43,829 nucleotides of DNA, from contig NZ_DATIND010000110.1 of NCBI RefSeq assembly GCF_035474595.1, forward strand, positions 1 through 43,829, given 5' to 3'. Numbering within the stretch: the first letter of the stretch is position 1; each line of letters begins with the position of its first letter. This DNA comes from Longimicrobium sp. (lineage in GTDB: Bacteria; Gemmatimonadota; Gemmatimonadetes; Longimicrobiales; Longimicrobiaceae). Shown here in pieces: positions 1-7,262 of the stretch. Position numbers and translations under genes: made by a program. The notes beneath the pieces are model-generated. The model was not told where the DNA came from. It saw nothing but the letters and a program-made list of their open reading frames with translations, and ran no database searches.

Positions 1-70
1 CCCGGTTCGCCTTCAACAGCGTTTCCAGCTCCTCCTGCGACTGCGCAATCGCGGGAAAGCGTTCGCTCAT
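1..70 (-). CDS. 5' end of an unrecognised gene (truncated by window edge)
   Basis: An ATG at 70 opens a frame that runs off the window. The 23 visible residues begin MSERFPAIAQSQEELETLLK and look like an acidic helix. A GGAG lies about seven bases upstream, and a consensus-like promoter sits at 100-127, so this is a real translation start. The fragment is too short to assign a family. Confidence 0.6.
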   Translation of the reverse strand, partial: MSERFPAIAQSQEELETLLKANR

Positions 71-72
71 CG

Positions 73-94
73 GCCAACTCCGGTTGAGGTTGGC
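73..94. promoter_or_regulatory. Inverted repeat between promoter and start codon of the truncated gene
   Basis: GCCAAC at 73-78 is mirrored by GTTGGC at 89-94 with ten bases between. The element covers the predicted transcription start and the ribosome binding site of the gene starting at 70. It could be an operator or a small 5' UTR hairpin. Six-base arms are short, so chance is possible. Confidence 0.3.
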
Positions 95-99
95 TCACA

Positions 100-127
100 A
101 AGATAAGCTAAGTGAACAATCCGTCAA
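100..127 (-). promoter_or_regulatory. Sigma-70-type promoter for the truncated gene
   Basis: Read on the minus strand, TTGACG (127-122) and TATCTT (105-100) are separated by 16 bases. The surrounding DNA is visibly more AT-rich than its neighbours. It sits about 30 bases upstream of the start codon at 70. Seen by eye; no start-site data. Confidence 0.55.
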
Positions 128-159
128 GGGAATTGGTATGACCCCCAAGCATCGCAGGG

Positions 160-229
160 TCTCACGCGGAGACGCGGAGACGCAGAGGAACTCCGTGCGG
201 CGATGAGTTCTCTGCGTCTCCGCGTGAGA
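160..229. repeat. Imperfect inverted repeat, CAGAGACGCAGAG family (copy 1)
   Basis: The left arm (160-193, TCTCACGCGGAGACG...) pairs with the right arm (205-229, ...CTGCGTCTCCGCGTGAGA). The left arm carries a duplicated GACGCG. Related hairpins occur at 8851, 14171 and 23071, and half of one at the window end. This copy lies downstream of the minus-strand lipoprotein gene ending at 253 and may terminate it. Confidence 0.75.
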
Positions 230-252
230 TTGCGGTTAAGAAAGCGTGACAC

Positions 253-837
253 TCACGGCGGCGGCGGCTCCACGTGCGCGTTGCGGCGCGTGAGGCGCAC
301 CACGGTGCTGTCGCCCTTGCGCGCGGTGACGGGCACCTGCCACTCGAGCACCGCGTCCGGCAGCACGTAGCGCGACACCGCCCACCATTTCCCCGCGTCC
401 ACGCCGAAGCTGGCGCGGCCGGAGGTGTCGGTGGTGTCGGCGTGCTCGTCGCCGCTCCCCTTCACCGCCTCCTGGAAATCCTTGTCCACGTCGTGCAGCC
501 ACCTGTCGCGCGCGCGCCGGATGCTGTCGATCTGCGCGAGCAGCGCGCGGCGCTCGGCCTCGATCCTGCCTGTGGCGGTGTCGCCCCTCGCCTTGACGGC
601 CGCTTCCTCGGCCTGCAAAGTGCGCAGGCGCTGCACCGAGGCGCCCGGGATCTTCGGCTCGGGCGTTCCGCTTTCGGTGGCGATTGAATCGAGCACGGCC
701 TGGCGGTCGTACGGAAGCAGGCGGACGGGAAGGTCGCCCACGGGCTGGCCGTCGAGCGAGGCGCGCACCACCACGTTGTCGCCGCCGCCGCACGCACCGG
801 CCGCGAGCAGGGCTGCCACCCACACGGATCGCTTCAT
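253..837 (-). CDS. Putative lipoprotein with coiled-coil middle
   Basis: The 194-residue product starts MKRSVWVAALLAAGACGGG, a lipoprotein signal with cleavage expected before the Cys of AAGAC, so it should be membrane-anchored outside the cytoplasm. The open frame extends upstream to 1065, but the signal peptide argues for the ATG at 837. Residues about 50-115 are rich in Arg, Glu and Ala and likely helical or coiled coil. The C-terminal part (GRASFGVDAGKWWAVSRYVL, then LEWQVPV and VVRLTRRN) looks like a small beta domain, perhaps carboxypeptidase-regulatory-like. It is divergent from the TPM gene at 920, with 82 bases between them. No family recognised. Confidence 0.7.
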   Translation of the reverse strand: MKRSVWVAALLAAGACGGGDNVVVRASLDGQPVGDLPVRLLPYDRQAVLDSIATESGTPEPKIPGASVQRLRTLQAEEAAVKARGDTATGRIEAERRALLAQIDSIRRARDRWLHDVDKDFQEAVKGSGDEHADTTDTSGRASFGVDAGKWWAVSRYVLPDAVLEWQVPVTARKGDSTVVRLTRRNAHVEPPPP

Positions 838-919
838 CGCGAGTCTGAACCTGACGGGTCTGGAGGCTGGACTGAACCGGAGCACCGAACGTACCGGCGC
901 CCCACGCGGCGCACAACGC

Positions 920-1798
920 ATGCGAATCGCGCGCCGCCGGGGCCGGACCGCGCTCGCCGCGGCCATCGCCATCGCGGGCGTCGGCCTGCGCGCGCCTGCG
1001 GCCGCGCAGGGGCTGCAGCTGCCGCAGCCGGTGGGGTACGTGAACGACTTCGCCAACATCATCACCCCCGCCTACCGCGACAGCATCGACGCGGTGGTGC
1101 AGGACGTGGTGCAGAAGAGCGGCGGCGAGATCGTGGTGGTCACCCTTCCCTCGCTGCAGGGGCGCAGCCGCGACGAGGTGGCGCTGCAGATCGGGCGCGA
1201 GTGGAAGATCGGGCAGAAGGGCGGCCCCACCGACCGCAACCGCAACACGGGCACGGTGGTGCTGGTTTCCACGCAGGACCGCGAGTGGAAGGTGGAGACC
1301 GGCACCAACACCATGACCTTCATCCCCGCGGCCGAGGCCACCCGCCTGGGCCGCGAGCTGATGGTCCCCGAGCTCCGGGCCGGGAACGCGGGGCGCGGCA
1401 TCTACCTGCTTGTCTCCGCGCTGGCGCAGGCGTACGCCGAGCACTTCGGCTTCCAGCTCTCGCCGGTGGTGGCCACGCCGGCGCCGCAGGCGGAGCGAGA
1501 TCCGTACGCGGGCCAGCCGAGCGGCGAGTCGGGTGCCACCTTCTGGTTCACCATCGCCCTGATCGTCGTCTTCTTCGTCCTGTCGGGGATGGGCGGGCGG
1601 CGGCGCGGGTGCGGCGGCGGCGGGTGCATCCCCATCTTCCTCCCGTTCCCCATGGGCGGCGGCGGACGGCGCGGCGGCGGCTGGGGCGGCGGGGGATGGG
1701 GAGGCGGCGGCGGATTCGGGGGCGGCGGCGGGGGCGGGTTCGGGGGATTCGGGGGCGGCGGCGGGTTCAGCGGGGGCGGAGGAGGAGGCAGCTGGTGA
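920..1798 (+). CDS. TPM-domain (YgcG-type) secreted/membrane protein
   Basis: The 292-residue product has a signal peptide (MRIARRRGRTALAAAIAIAG... to about residue 31), then a TPM domain at about 39-170. The domain's opening YVNDFANIITPAYRDSI and the segment GGEIVVVTLPSLQGRSRDEV are typical of the family. A single membrane helix (FWFTIALIVVFFVLSGMG, about 207-225) follows, then a long Gly-rich tail with many GGGGGF/GGGGGW runs ending in GGGSW. This architecture matches YgcG-like proteins, which often sit beside LemA, as here (LemA gene at 2591). The open frame extends upstream to 425, but the signal peptide fixes the start at 920. Function is unproven; the domain has been linked to phosphatase activity and to photosystem repair in plants. 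Confidence 0.85.
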   Translation: MRIARRRGRTALAAAIAIAGVGLRAPAAAQGLQLPQPVGYVNDFANIITPAYRDSIDAVVQDVVQKSGGEIVVVTLPSLQGRSRDEVALQIGREWKIGQKGGPTDRNRNTGTVVLVSTQDREWKVETGTNTMTFIPAAEATRLGRELMVPELRAGNAGRGIYLLVSALAQAYAEHFGFQLSPVVATPAPQAERDPYAGQPSGESGATFWFTIALIVVFFVLSGMGGRRRGCGGGGCIPIFLPFPMGGGGRRGGGWGGGGWGGGGGFGGGGGGGFGGFGGGGGFSGGGGGGSW

Positions 1799-1818
1799 GC
1801 ACCCGAACCGGAGCGAGC

Positions 1819-2544
1819 ATGGGGAAGGAAACCGAGCGGGCGCAGGCGTTCGCGCGCGACCTGGCGTCCGCGTACGGTGACGCGCTGCGCGGGGTGGTGC
1901 TGTACGGATCGGCCGCGCGCGGCGAGTACCGCGACGGGGTGAGCGACCTGAACCTGCTGGTGCTGCTGGCCGACACGCGCGCCGCCACGCTGCGCCGCGG
2001 CACGGCGCTGGCGCGCGCCTGGGCGGCGGAGAACAATCCGCCGCCGCTGGTGATGAGCGAGGCGGAGTTCCGCGACAGCGTGGACACCTTTCCCATCGAG
2101 CTCTCCGACATCCGCGACGCGCACGTGCTGCTGCACGGCGCCGACCCGTTCGCGGGGCTGCAGATCCGCCCGGCGGACCTGCGGCTGCAATTGGAGCGCG
2201 AGCTGAAGGGGGCGCAGATCCGGCTGCGCACGCACTACCTCACCCAGTCGGGCGAGGCGGCGAGGTTCGAGCCGGTGCTGCTGAAGTCGCTTTCCACCTT
2301 CCTGGTGATGTTCCGCACCGTCCTGCGCCTTTCCGGCGTGGAGGTTGCGCGGGACCCCGAGGCGGCCGTGCGCGCCACGGCCGAGCGGGTGGGGTTCGAC
2401 CCGGCGCCGCTGCTGGAGATCCTGGCGGCGCGCGCGGGGCGGACGAAGCTGGACGTGCGGCCGGACTCGGCCGTGGTCACGGGGTACCTGGACGCGGTGG
2501 CGCGGGTGGTGGAGTTCGTGGACCGGTTCGAGGCGCGGGCCTGA
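1819..2544 (+). CDS. Nucleotidyltransferase-fold protein
   Basis: The 241-residue product starts at the ATG at 1819, 21 bases after the TPM gene. Residues about 27-47 carry the Pol-beta-type motif VVLYGSAARGEYRDGVSDLN: the GSxxxG helix turn followed by an acidic pair. The usual second catalytic Asp (SDxD) reads SDLN here. Proteins with SDxN exist in the family but may bind nucleotide without full transferase activity. The C-terminal two thirds are helical with no recognised domain. Position inside a TPM-LemA operon suggests cotranscription. Substrate unknown. Confidence 0.75.
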   Translation: MGKETERAQAFARDLASAYGDALRGVVLYGSAARGEYRDGVSDLNLLVLLADTRAATLRRGTALARAWAAENNPPPLVMSEAEFRDSVDTFPIELSDIRDAHVLLHGADPFAGLQIRPADLRLQLERELKGAQIRLRTHYLTQSGEAARFEPVLLKSLSTFLVMFRTVLRLSGVEVARDPEAAVRATAERVGFDPAPLLEILAARAGRTKLDVRPDSAVVTGYLDAVARVVEFVDRFEARA

Positions 2545-2590
2545 CCCCATCGTCGGGCACGCTTTTCCTGGACAAGACGGAGGATACGAG

Positions 2591-3214
2591 ATGCGGCAGA
2601 AGCGGATGGCGGTTGCGGCGGCGGCCCTGTCGCTGGCCCTGGGCGGGTGCGGCTACAACCAGATCCAGCAGCTGGACGAGACGGCCGAGCAGGCCAAGTC
2701 CAACATCGGCGTGGAATTGACCGCGCGGAACCAGCTGATCCCCAACCTGGTGGCCACGGTGAAGGGCGCGGCGGGCTTCGAGCGCGGCACCTACACCGAC
2801 GTGGCGCGCGCGCGGGCCGGGCAGCTGGCCAACGCCGAGGCGGGGCTGAACCAGGCCCGGGCGCAGACCCAGACCGCCGTGGAGAGCAAGGACGTGAACC
2901 AGCTGCAGCAGGCCGAGCAGGCGCAGACGCGGGCGATCGGCACCTACCTGAACATCGCGGTGGAGGCGTACCCCAACCTGCGGGCCACGCAGAACTTCAC
3001 CGCGCTGCAGGACCAGCTGGCCGAGAGCGAGAACCGCATCGCCGTGGCCCGGCGCGACTACAACGAGGCGGTGCGCAACTACAACACGTACATCCGCCAG
3101 TTCCCGCAGGCCATCACGGCCAAGGTCACCGGCGCGCAGCGCAAGGTGCCGTACCAGGCTCCGGCAGGCAGCGAGCAGGCGCCCACCGTTAACTTCGGCG
3201 ACAGCGCGAAGTAG
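2591..3214 (+). CDS. lemA: LemA family lipoprotein
   Basis: The 207-residue product has a strong ribosome binding site (GGAGG) nine bases before the ATG. The N-terminus MRQKRMAVAAAALSLALGGC is a lipoprotein signal with lipobox LGGC. The rest is the helical LemA bundle: YNQIQQLDETAEQAKSNIGV, RNQLIPNLVATVKG, NYNTYIRQFP. These match the conserved helices (ARNQLIPNLV, ENRIAVARRDYNEAV). LemA proteins are membrane-attached helical proteins of unclear role, commonly next to TPM proteins as here. A strong hairpin at 3256 follows. Confidence 0.92.
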   Translation: MRQKRMAVAAAALSLALGGCGYNQIQQLDETAEQAKSNIGVELTARNQLIPNLVATVKGAAGFERGTYTDVARARAGQLANAEAGLNQARAQTQTAVESKDVNQLQQAEQAQTRAIGTYLNIAVEAYPNLRATQNFTALQDQLAESENRIAVARRDYNEAVRNYNTYIRQFPQAITAKVTGAQRKVPYQAPAGSEQAPTVNFGDSAK

Positions 3215-3255
3215 CGCGGATCGGCCCGTCGGGGCGATCATGGACGGAGAACGAC

Positions 3256-3295
3256 AGCGGGGCCGCATCTCGAACGAGGGGGTGCGGCCCCCGCT
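3256..3295 (+). terminator. GC-rich hairpin after the LemA gene
   Basis: AGCGGGGCCGCA (3256-3267) pairs with TGCGGCCCCCGCT (3283-3295) across a 15-base loop, with one bulged base. It lies 41 bases after the LemA stop. No U-run follows, so Rho-independent action is not certain. Confidence 0.5.
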
Positions 3296-3308
3296 GCATT
3301 CCACCCCC

Positions 3309-3354
3309 GACTGGAAGTCGAGGGCAACAACAGCACAAAGTCCCTGCGGGACTG
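3309..3354. repeat. Degenerate repeat shared with 29788-29846
   Basis: GACTGGAAGTCG is followed by GCAACAAC and a small hairpin AAGTCCctgcGGGACT. The copy at 29788 has GACTGAAGTCG, GCAACAAC and then a hairpin GCCTCGC/GCGAGGC. Order and spacing of the blocks are similar, so they look like diverged copies of one element. The 3215-3626 gap holds this, the hairpin at 3256 and the repeat at 3528, and no gene. Confidence 0.4.
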
Positions 3355-3527
3355 CGGCCTCACCATCGCCGTGACTCCGAGCGAATGGTGCTGGCAGGAT
3401 GCTGCTCCTTCGCGCTGATGCATCTCTCCGCACGGAGTGCTCCCCTTCTCCTGCTGTCGGGAGAAGGGGGCCGGGGGAATGAGGGCTCCCGGCGCGCAGC
3501 GCCCCCGCCGTCGCACGAAAATGCACC

Positions 3528-3561
3528 GAGCCCCATCTCCCGTTTCAGGGAGATGGGGCTC
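3528..3561. repeat. GAGCCCCATCTC hairpin (copy 1)
   Basis: GAGCCCCATCTC (3528-3539) and GAGATGGGGCTC (3550-3561) form perfect 12-base arms. The flanks ATGCACC before and the GATCGGT after are shared with the copy at 5542. Both copies lie at the 3' side of minus-strand genes and also follow a CGGAGTGCTCCCCTTCT block (3431 and 5459). Confidence 0.8.
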
Positions 3562-3626
3562 GATCGGTGATAATCGTTCCTCTTGCGCTCACCCTCCGGC
3601 GCTGACGCCGACGCCAGATCCCATCC

Positions 3627-5324
3627 TCAATCCCACCAGCAGTACAGGATGCGCCGCTGCCGCATCTCCTCCGCCAGCGCGCGGACGCTGCCGGTGCCCT
3701 GCGACACCACGTCGGGGCAGAAGCGGGCGACGCGCGCCGCCAGCTCCATCGCCTCGTCGGCCGAGAGCGGGCGGCGGAAGCGCCCCTCCACGTAGTCGAA
3801 GCCCGCGCTGGTGAGTGTGAAGGGGTGATCGCGGTCCGTCTCCCGCAGCCAGTCCGCGATCTCCTTGGGGCCGATGCCGTAGTTGCCGCCGTTGGTGTTC
3901 AGCTTCAGCACCAGGCTGAACGGGTCGCGCGACGGGTACACGGCCAGCGCGTCGGGCTCGCCGTGCACGCCGTCGAACTCCTGCGTGTGGAAGAGCACGA
4001 ACCCGTTCGCCGCGAACCAGGGCTGGGCGGCGGCGAGCAGCGCCTGCACCCGAGCGGTGTCCATCGGCACCATCATCGCGTCCGACGGCCCGCCGGAGAA
4101 CCCGTCGTCCACCGTCAGCGGGCGCGCCCGCGCGCCGGCGAGCCGCTCCAGCGCCCGCACCGCGCCGGGAAAGTCGCCCGGCACCGCGAACCCGTCGGGG
4201 AGCCGCGCGGGCACGATGCTGTCCGCCCGCGCCGCGGCCATCACCGGGAGCATCGCCCCCAGCCCGCCGCGGCTGGCCAGCGCCGGCCACGCCAGCCCCA
4301 GCACCAGCAGCGCGGCCGCCCATGCCACGTTCATCCCCCCGAACGACAGCCACCACCCCACCGGCCCCGGCTCGGGTTCGCGCGGCGGAAGCGGAAGCCC
4401 CAGCCGCTCCAGCTCGCGGTCCTGCTCGCGGCGGCCGGCGCGCGCGTAGACCTGCCGCAGCGGGAACACGTGTTGCCAGGAGGAGAGCACGGCGCCGCGC
4501 GGCGTGTAGCGATATCCGTCGCCGGCGCGGCGGTACCACCCCGCGGCCACGAGCTGCTCCGCGGCCTCGCGCGCGCCGCGGGCGGTGATCTCCGCCGCCG
4601 TGGTGCCGGGGGGAAGCGAGCGCCGCTCCGCTCCCGGGGTGGTGCGGAGCAGCTTCCAGAACGCCGCCAGCACCCGAACAGGGTCGCGCACGTCCGGCAG
4701 CCGCAGGGCGACGACGCCGGGCATCCCGCGGAGGCCGCGCGTGCCGCCGCCGTTGCCGGCCACCACCCGCCTCCCGTCCGCCAGCACGGTCTGGAAGGTG
4801 ACCTCGCCGTCCGCGGGCTCCAGCGCCGTGGCGGTTCCCGCCAGCACCACCGCGCGGACCGACTCGCCCGCGTGGTCCATCACCACCACCCGCAGGCTCC
4901 GGCCGCCGGCGGAGCGCATCGCCACGTCGTCCACGCGCGCGAAGCCCTCCGCCTCCAGCGCCTCCACCGTCCGCACGGCCCACTGCACGGTGCCCCGGGC
5001 CAGCGGGTGCCGCGCCGGATCGTACGGCTCGGACGGCGCCGCCGCTCCGGATACCGGCCTGCGCAGCGAAAGGAGCGGGCTCATCACCCACGGCCCCACC
5101 GCGACGGCCGCCAGCGGCAGCAGCAGCGCCCACCGCCACGGCGACGCGCCCAGGGTGACGAAGTACAGGTCGTTCCACAGCACCACCGCCAGCGCCGCGG
5201 CAAGCGCGGTGGGAACGCGCCTGCGCTTCAGCACCGGCGCGAACAGGAACCCCAGCAGCGCCACGAACAGGACCGGCAGCATGCGCGTGGCCTGCAGGAT
5301 GAGCAGGATGAAGGATTCGAACAT
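3627..5324 (-). CDS. Membrane protein with DUF4253-like C-terminal domain
   Basis: The 565-residue product is predicted to have three membrane helices near the N-terminus (about 2-28, 38-57, 62-82), a cytoplasmic or external region of about 240 residues, a fourth helix near 325-350 (VAWAAALLVLGLAWPAL), and a C-terminal domain of about 190 residues. The end, FCPDVVSQGTGSVRALAEEM...CWWD, closely resembles the terminal signature of DUF4253 proteins (CPDIVxQGTGT...WWD). The start at 5324 was chosen because it gives a clean N-terminal helix; no Shine-Dalgarno is visible and the frame is open to 5423. The membrane-anchored fusion is unusual for a domain normally seen in small soluble proteins. Function unknown. 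Confidence 0.7.
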   Translation of the reverse strand: MFESFILLILQATRMLPVLFVALLGFLFAPVLKRRRVPTALAAALAVVLWNDLYFVTLGASPWRWALLLPLAAVAVGPWVMSPLLSLRRPVSGAAAPSEPYDPARHPLARGTVQWAVRTVEALEAEGFARVDDVAMRSAGGRSLRVVVMDHAGESVRAVVLAGTATALEPADGEVTFQTVLADGRRVVAGNGGGTRGLRGMPGVVALRLPDVRDPVRVLAAFWKLLRTTPGAERRSLPPGTTAAEITARGAREAAEQLVAAGWYRRAGDGYRYTPRGAVLSSWQHVFPLRQVYARAGRREQDRELERLGLPLPPREPEPGPVGWWLSFGGMNVAWAAALLVLGLAWPALASRGGLGAMLPVMAAARADSIVPARLPDGFAVPGDFPGAVRALERLAGARARPLTVDDGFSGGPSDAMMVPMDTARVQALLAAAQPWFAANGFVLFHTQEFDGVHGEPDALAVYPSRDPFSLVLKLNTNGGNYGIGPKEIADWLRETDRDHPFTLTSAGFDYVEGRFRRPLSADEAMELAARVARFCPDVVSQGTGSVRALAEEMRQRRILYCWWD

Positions 5325-5541
5325 GGAGCGGGGAGGATGGACGCAGGCAGAGCAACCACGAAGAACGACGGGAGATGCGAAAAAGCTCGCCCCGCGCACG
5401 CATCCCGTCAACCCGGAGTGCACCCGGCCCCGCGGAAGGCCGAGATGCCACTCCTCACGCGGAGTGCTCCCCTTCTACGCGCGCGCTTCAAGAGCGGGTC
5501 CAGAAGTGTCACCGATGTCCCCGAACACTGGTAGATGCACC

Positions 5542-5574
5542 GAGCCCCATCTCCAGCGGTCAGAGATGGGGCTC
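5542..5574. repeat. GAGCCCCATCTC hairpin (copy 2)
   Basis: GAGCCCCATCTC (5542-5553) and GAGATGGGGCTC (5563-5574) are perfect 12-base arms around a 9-base loop, preceded by GATGCACC as in copy 1 at 3528. It lies in the 312-base gap 5325-5636 between two minus-strand genes, which otherwise shows only the CGGAGTGCTCCCCTTCT block and no gene. Confidence 0.8.
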
Positions 5575-5636
5575 GCATCGGTATCCATCACGCTACGGAT
5601 CTAGGGGATGAGATGAGATCACCCCCGTCGACGCCA

Positions 5637-6626
5637 TCACCGGCACGCCTTCCCTTCCCATACCTTCTGCCATCCCTTGTTGCGGTCGGCGGAGATGGCC
5701 TCGTACCACGAGTCGGTGGCGCCGAACACCTGGATCAGCAGCTCGTTGCCGCCCTTGCCGTCCCAGTTCAGGTAGTCCACCGCCTTGGGCGCGCGCTTGG
5801 GCGCCCGGCGGTAGTCCGCCACCTCGCTGTAGATGGGGTTGTAGCCGGTGCGCTGCTCGTAGCCCGCCACGTAGAACACGCTCCACCCCTCCTTGTCGCC
5901 CGCCCCCACCGCCAGGTTGTCGCCCGACAGGAAGGTGGTGGCCATCTCGGGGTTGCCGCCGCGCACCAGGTCCAGCGCCTGCAGGTCGCGCTGCGAGCGC
6001 GGCCAGCTTCCCGGCCGCGGCAGCCCCGAGGCCAGCACCTGCCGCTCGGCCACCAGCGGCGCGTAGCGGCGGATGGGCCCGTCGATCTGCGGCGGGCTGA
6101 ACTCGCCCACCACCGGCGGCTCCAGCCCCTTGCGGAAGGCCAGGAACTCCTGGTCCGCCGCCGCGGCCGCCACCGTGGTGGCCTGGCCCGTGCCCATGGG
6201 AATGCCGCAGCTGGTGAGCCCCGCCGGCCCGGCCAGCGTGAACGTTCCCACGTTGGCGCCGCGGCGGAAGAGCACGAATTGCGCGTTGGGCGGGAGCACC
6301 GCCTGCCGGAAGCGCTGCTCGAAGGCCTGCGGCGACACGCCCGCCGGTCGCGAGAGCGAGCGCAGCGAATCGCCCGAGACCTCGGCCACGGGCACGATGC
6401 GGTCCTGCCCCTGGCTGCGCACCACGTGGAAGAGCACGGTGCCGCGGGGAAGGCCCAGGTTGGTCTGGTCCACCGCCGTGGGTGTGGCGGCGGCCACCCC
6501 CTCGGGCGGCGGCGGCTTCACCACGCGGACCTCGGCGCCGCCCCATTGTACCTTTTCGCAGGCGGAGAGACCGGTTAGAATCAGGGCGGCCGCGGCGCAA
6601 GCGGCGCGGGCTGGCTGAGCGCGCAT
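5637..6626 (-). CDS. Putative lipoprotein of unknown function
   Basis: The 329-residue product starts MRAQPARAACAAAALILTGLSAC, a lipoprotein signal with cleavage before the Cys of LSAC; this fixes the start at 6626 although the frame is open to 6722. A proline-rich linker follows. The body contains LPRGTVLFHVVRSQGQDRIV and ends with YLNWDGKGGNELLIQVFGAT, DSWYEAIS and NKGWQKVW. The 'DGKGGNELLIQVFGA' phrase resembles FG-GAP/VCBS-like wording about a measured quantity, but I do not recognise the family. It is divergent from the flavin reductase gene, with 150 bases between the starts. Confidence 0.65.
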   Translation of the reverse strand: MRAQPARAACAAAALILTGLSACEKVQWGGAEVRVVKPPPPEGVAAATPTAVDQTNLGLPRGTVLFHVVRSQGQDRIVPVAEVSGDSLRSLSRPAGVSPQAFEQRFRQAVLPPNAQFVLFRRGANVGTFTLAGPAGLTSCGIPMGTGQATTVAAAAADQEFLAFRKGLEPPVVGEFSPPQIDGPIRRYAPLVAERQVLASGLPRPGSWPRSQRDLQALDLVRGGNPEMATTFLSGDNLAVGAGDKEGWSVFYVAGYEQRTGYNPIYSEVADYRRAPKRAPKAVDYLNWDGKGGNELLIQVFGATDSWYEAISADRNKGWQKVWEGKACR

Positions 6627-6776
6627 GGACAATCCCGAAACGTGTTGGAGCGGACCGGGGCCGCGGGTGCGGCGCCGGTCCGCCGTATGCGTGGCCCGCA
6701 CCAGCAAGGAACCGGCCAGCAACGGCGCCGATGGGCGTGTGGCCGAAGCTTACGGAAAATCCCCGATCCCTGCCAG

Positions 6777-7262
6777 ATGATCGACACCAGCGAGTTCCGC
6801 CGCGTGATCGGCCACTTCGCCTCGGGCGTGACGGTGGTCACCACGCGGCGGCCCGACGGCGGCCCCTGCGGGCTGACCGCCAGCGCCGTCGCGAGCCTTT
6901 CGCTGGACCCCACGCTCCTGCTGGTGTGCGTGGAGAAGAGCGCCGACACGCACGACTGCATCGACGCCAGCGGCTTCTTCGCGGTGAACGTGCTGGCCGA
7001 GGGAAAGGGCGAGACGCTGGCGCGCCGCTTCGCCGCCAGCGACGCCGACGCCGAGACCAAGTTCACGGGGATCGCCTACCGCCCCGAGCGCACGGGCGCG
7101 CCGGTGCTCGACGAGTCGCTGGCGTGGCTGGACTGCGCCATCGTGCAGCGGGTGGACGCGGGCGACCACACCATCTTCATGGGCGAGGTGATGGCGGCGG
7201 AGGTGGCCGAGGGCACGCCGCTGCTGTACTACCGGGGAGGATACGGCCGCTTTGTCTCGTGA
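6777..7262 (+). CDS. Flavin reductase family protein (FMN-binding split barrel)
   Basis: The 161-residue product matches the flavin reductase domain along its length: FRRVIGHFASGVTVVTTRRP, GLTASAVASLSLDPTLLLVC, GFFAVNVLAEGKGETLARRF, and the late DCAIVQRVDAGDHTIFMGEV. Such proteins use NAD(P)H to reduce FMN or FAD, often for a partner monooxygenase; none is visible nearby. The start at 6777 gives the canonical N-terminus (DxxEFRRVIGHFA); the frame is open upstream to 6642. The last 11 bases overlap the next gene, so the two are probably translationally coupled. Confidence 0.88.
   Translation: MIDTSEFRRVIGHFASGVTVVTTRRPDGGPCGLTASAVASLSLDPTLLLVCVEKSADTHDCIDASGFFAVNVLAEGKGETLARRFAASDADAETKFTGIAYRPERTGAPVLDESLAWLDCAIVQRVDAGDHTIFMGEVMAAEVAEGTPLLYYRGGYGRFVS

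Noticed and set aside
1402-2550. Long minus-strand frame with Pro-rich runs opposite the TPM gene
   Set aside because: The Pro runs are the antisense of the Gly-rich TPM tail and the rest is opposite the nucleotidyltransferase; no motif or start signal.
3825-5534. 569-residue plus-strand frame opposite the DUF4253-like gene
   Set aside because: Arg/His/Gln-rich shadow with no domain; the minus-strand frame has membrane helices and the WWD signature.
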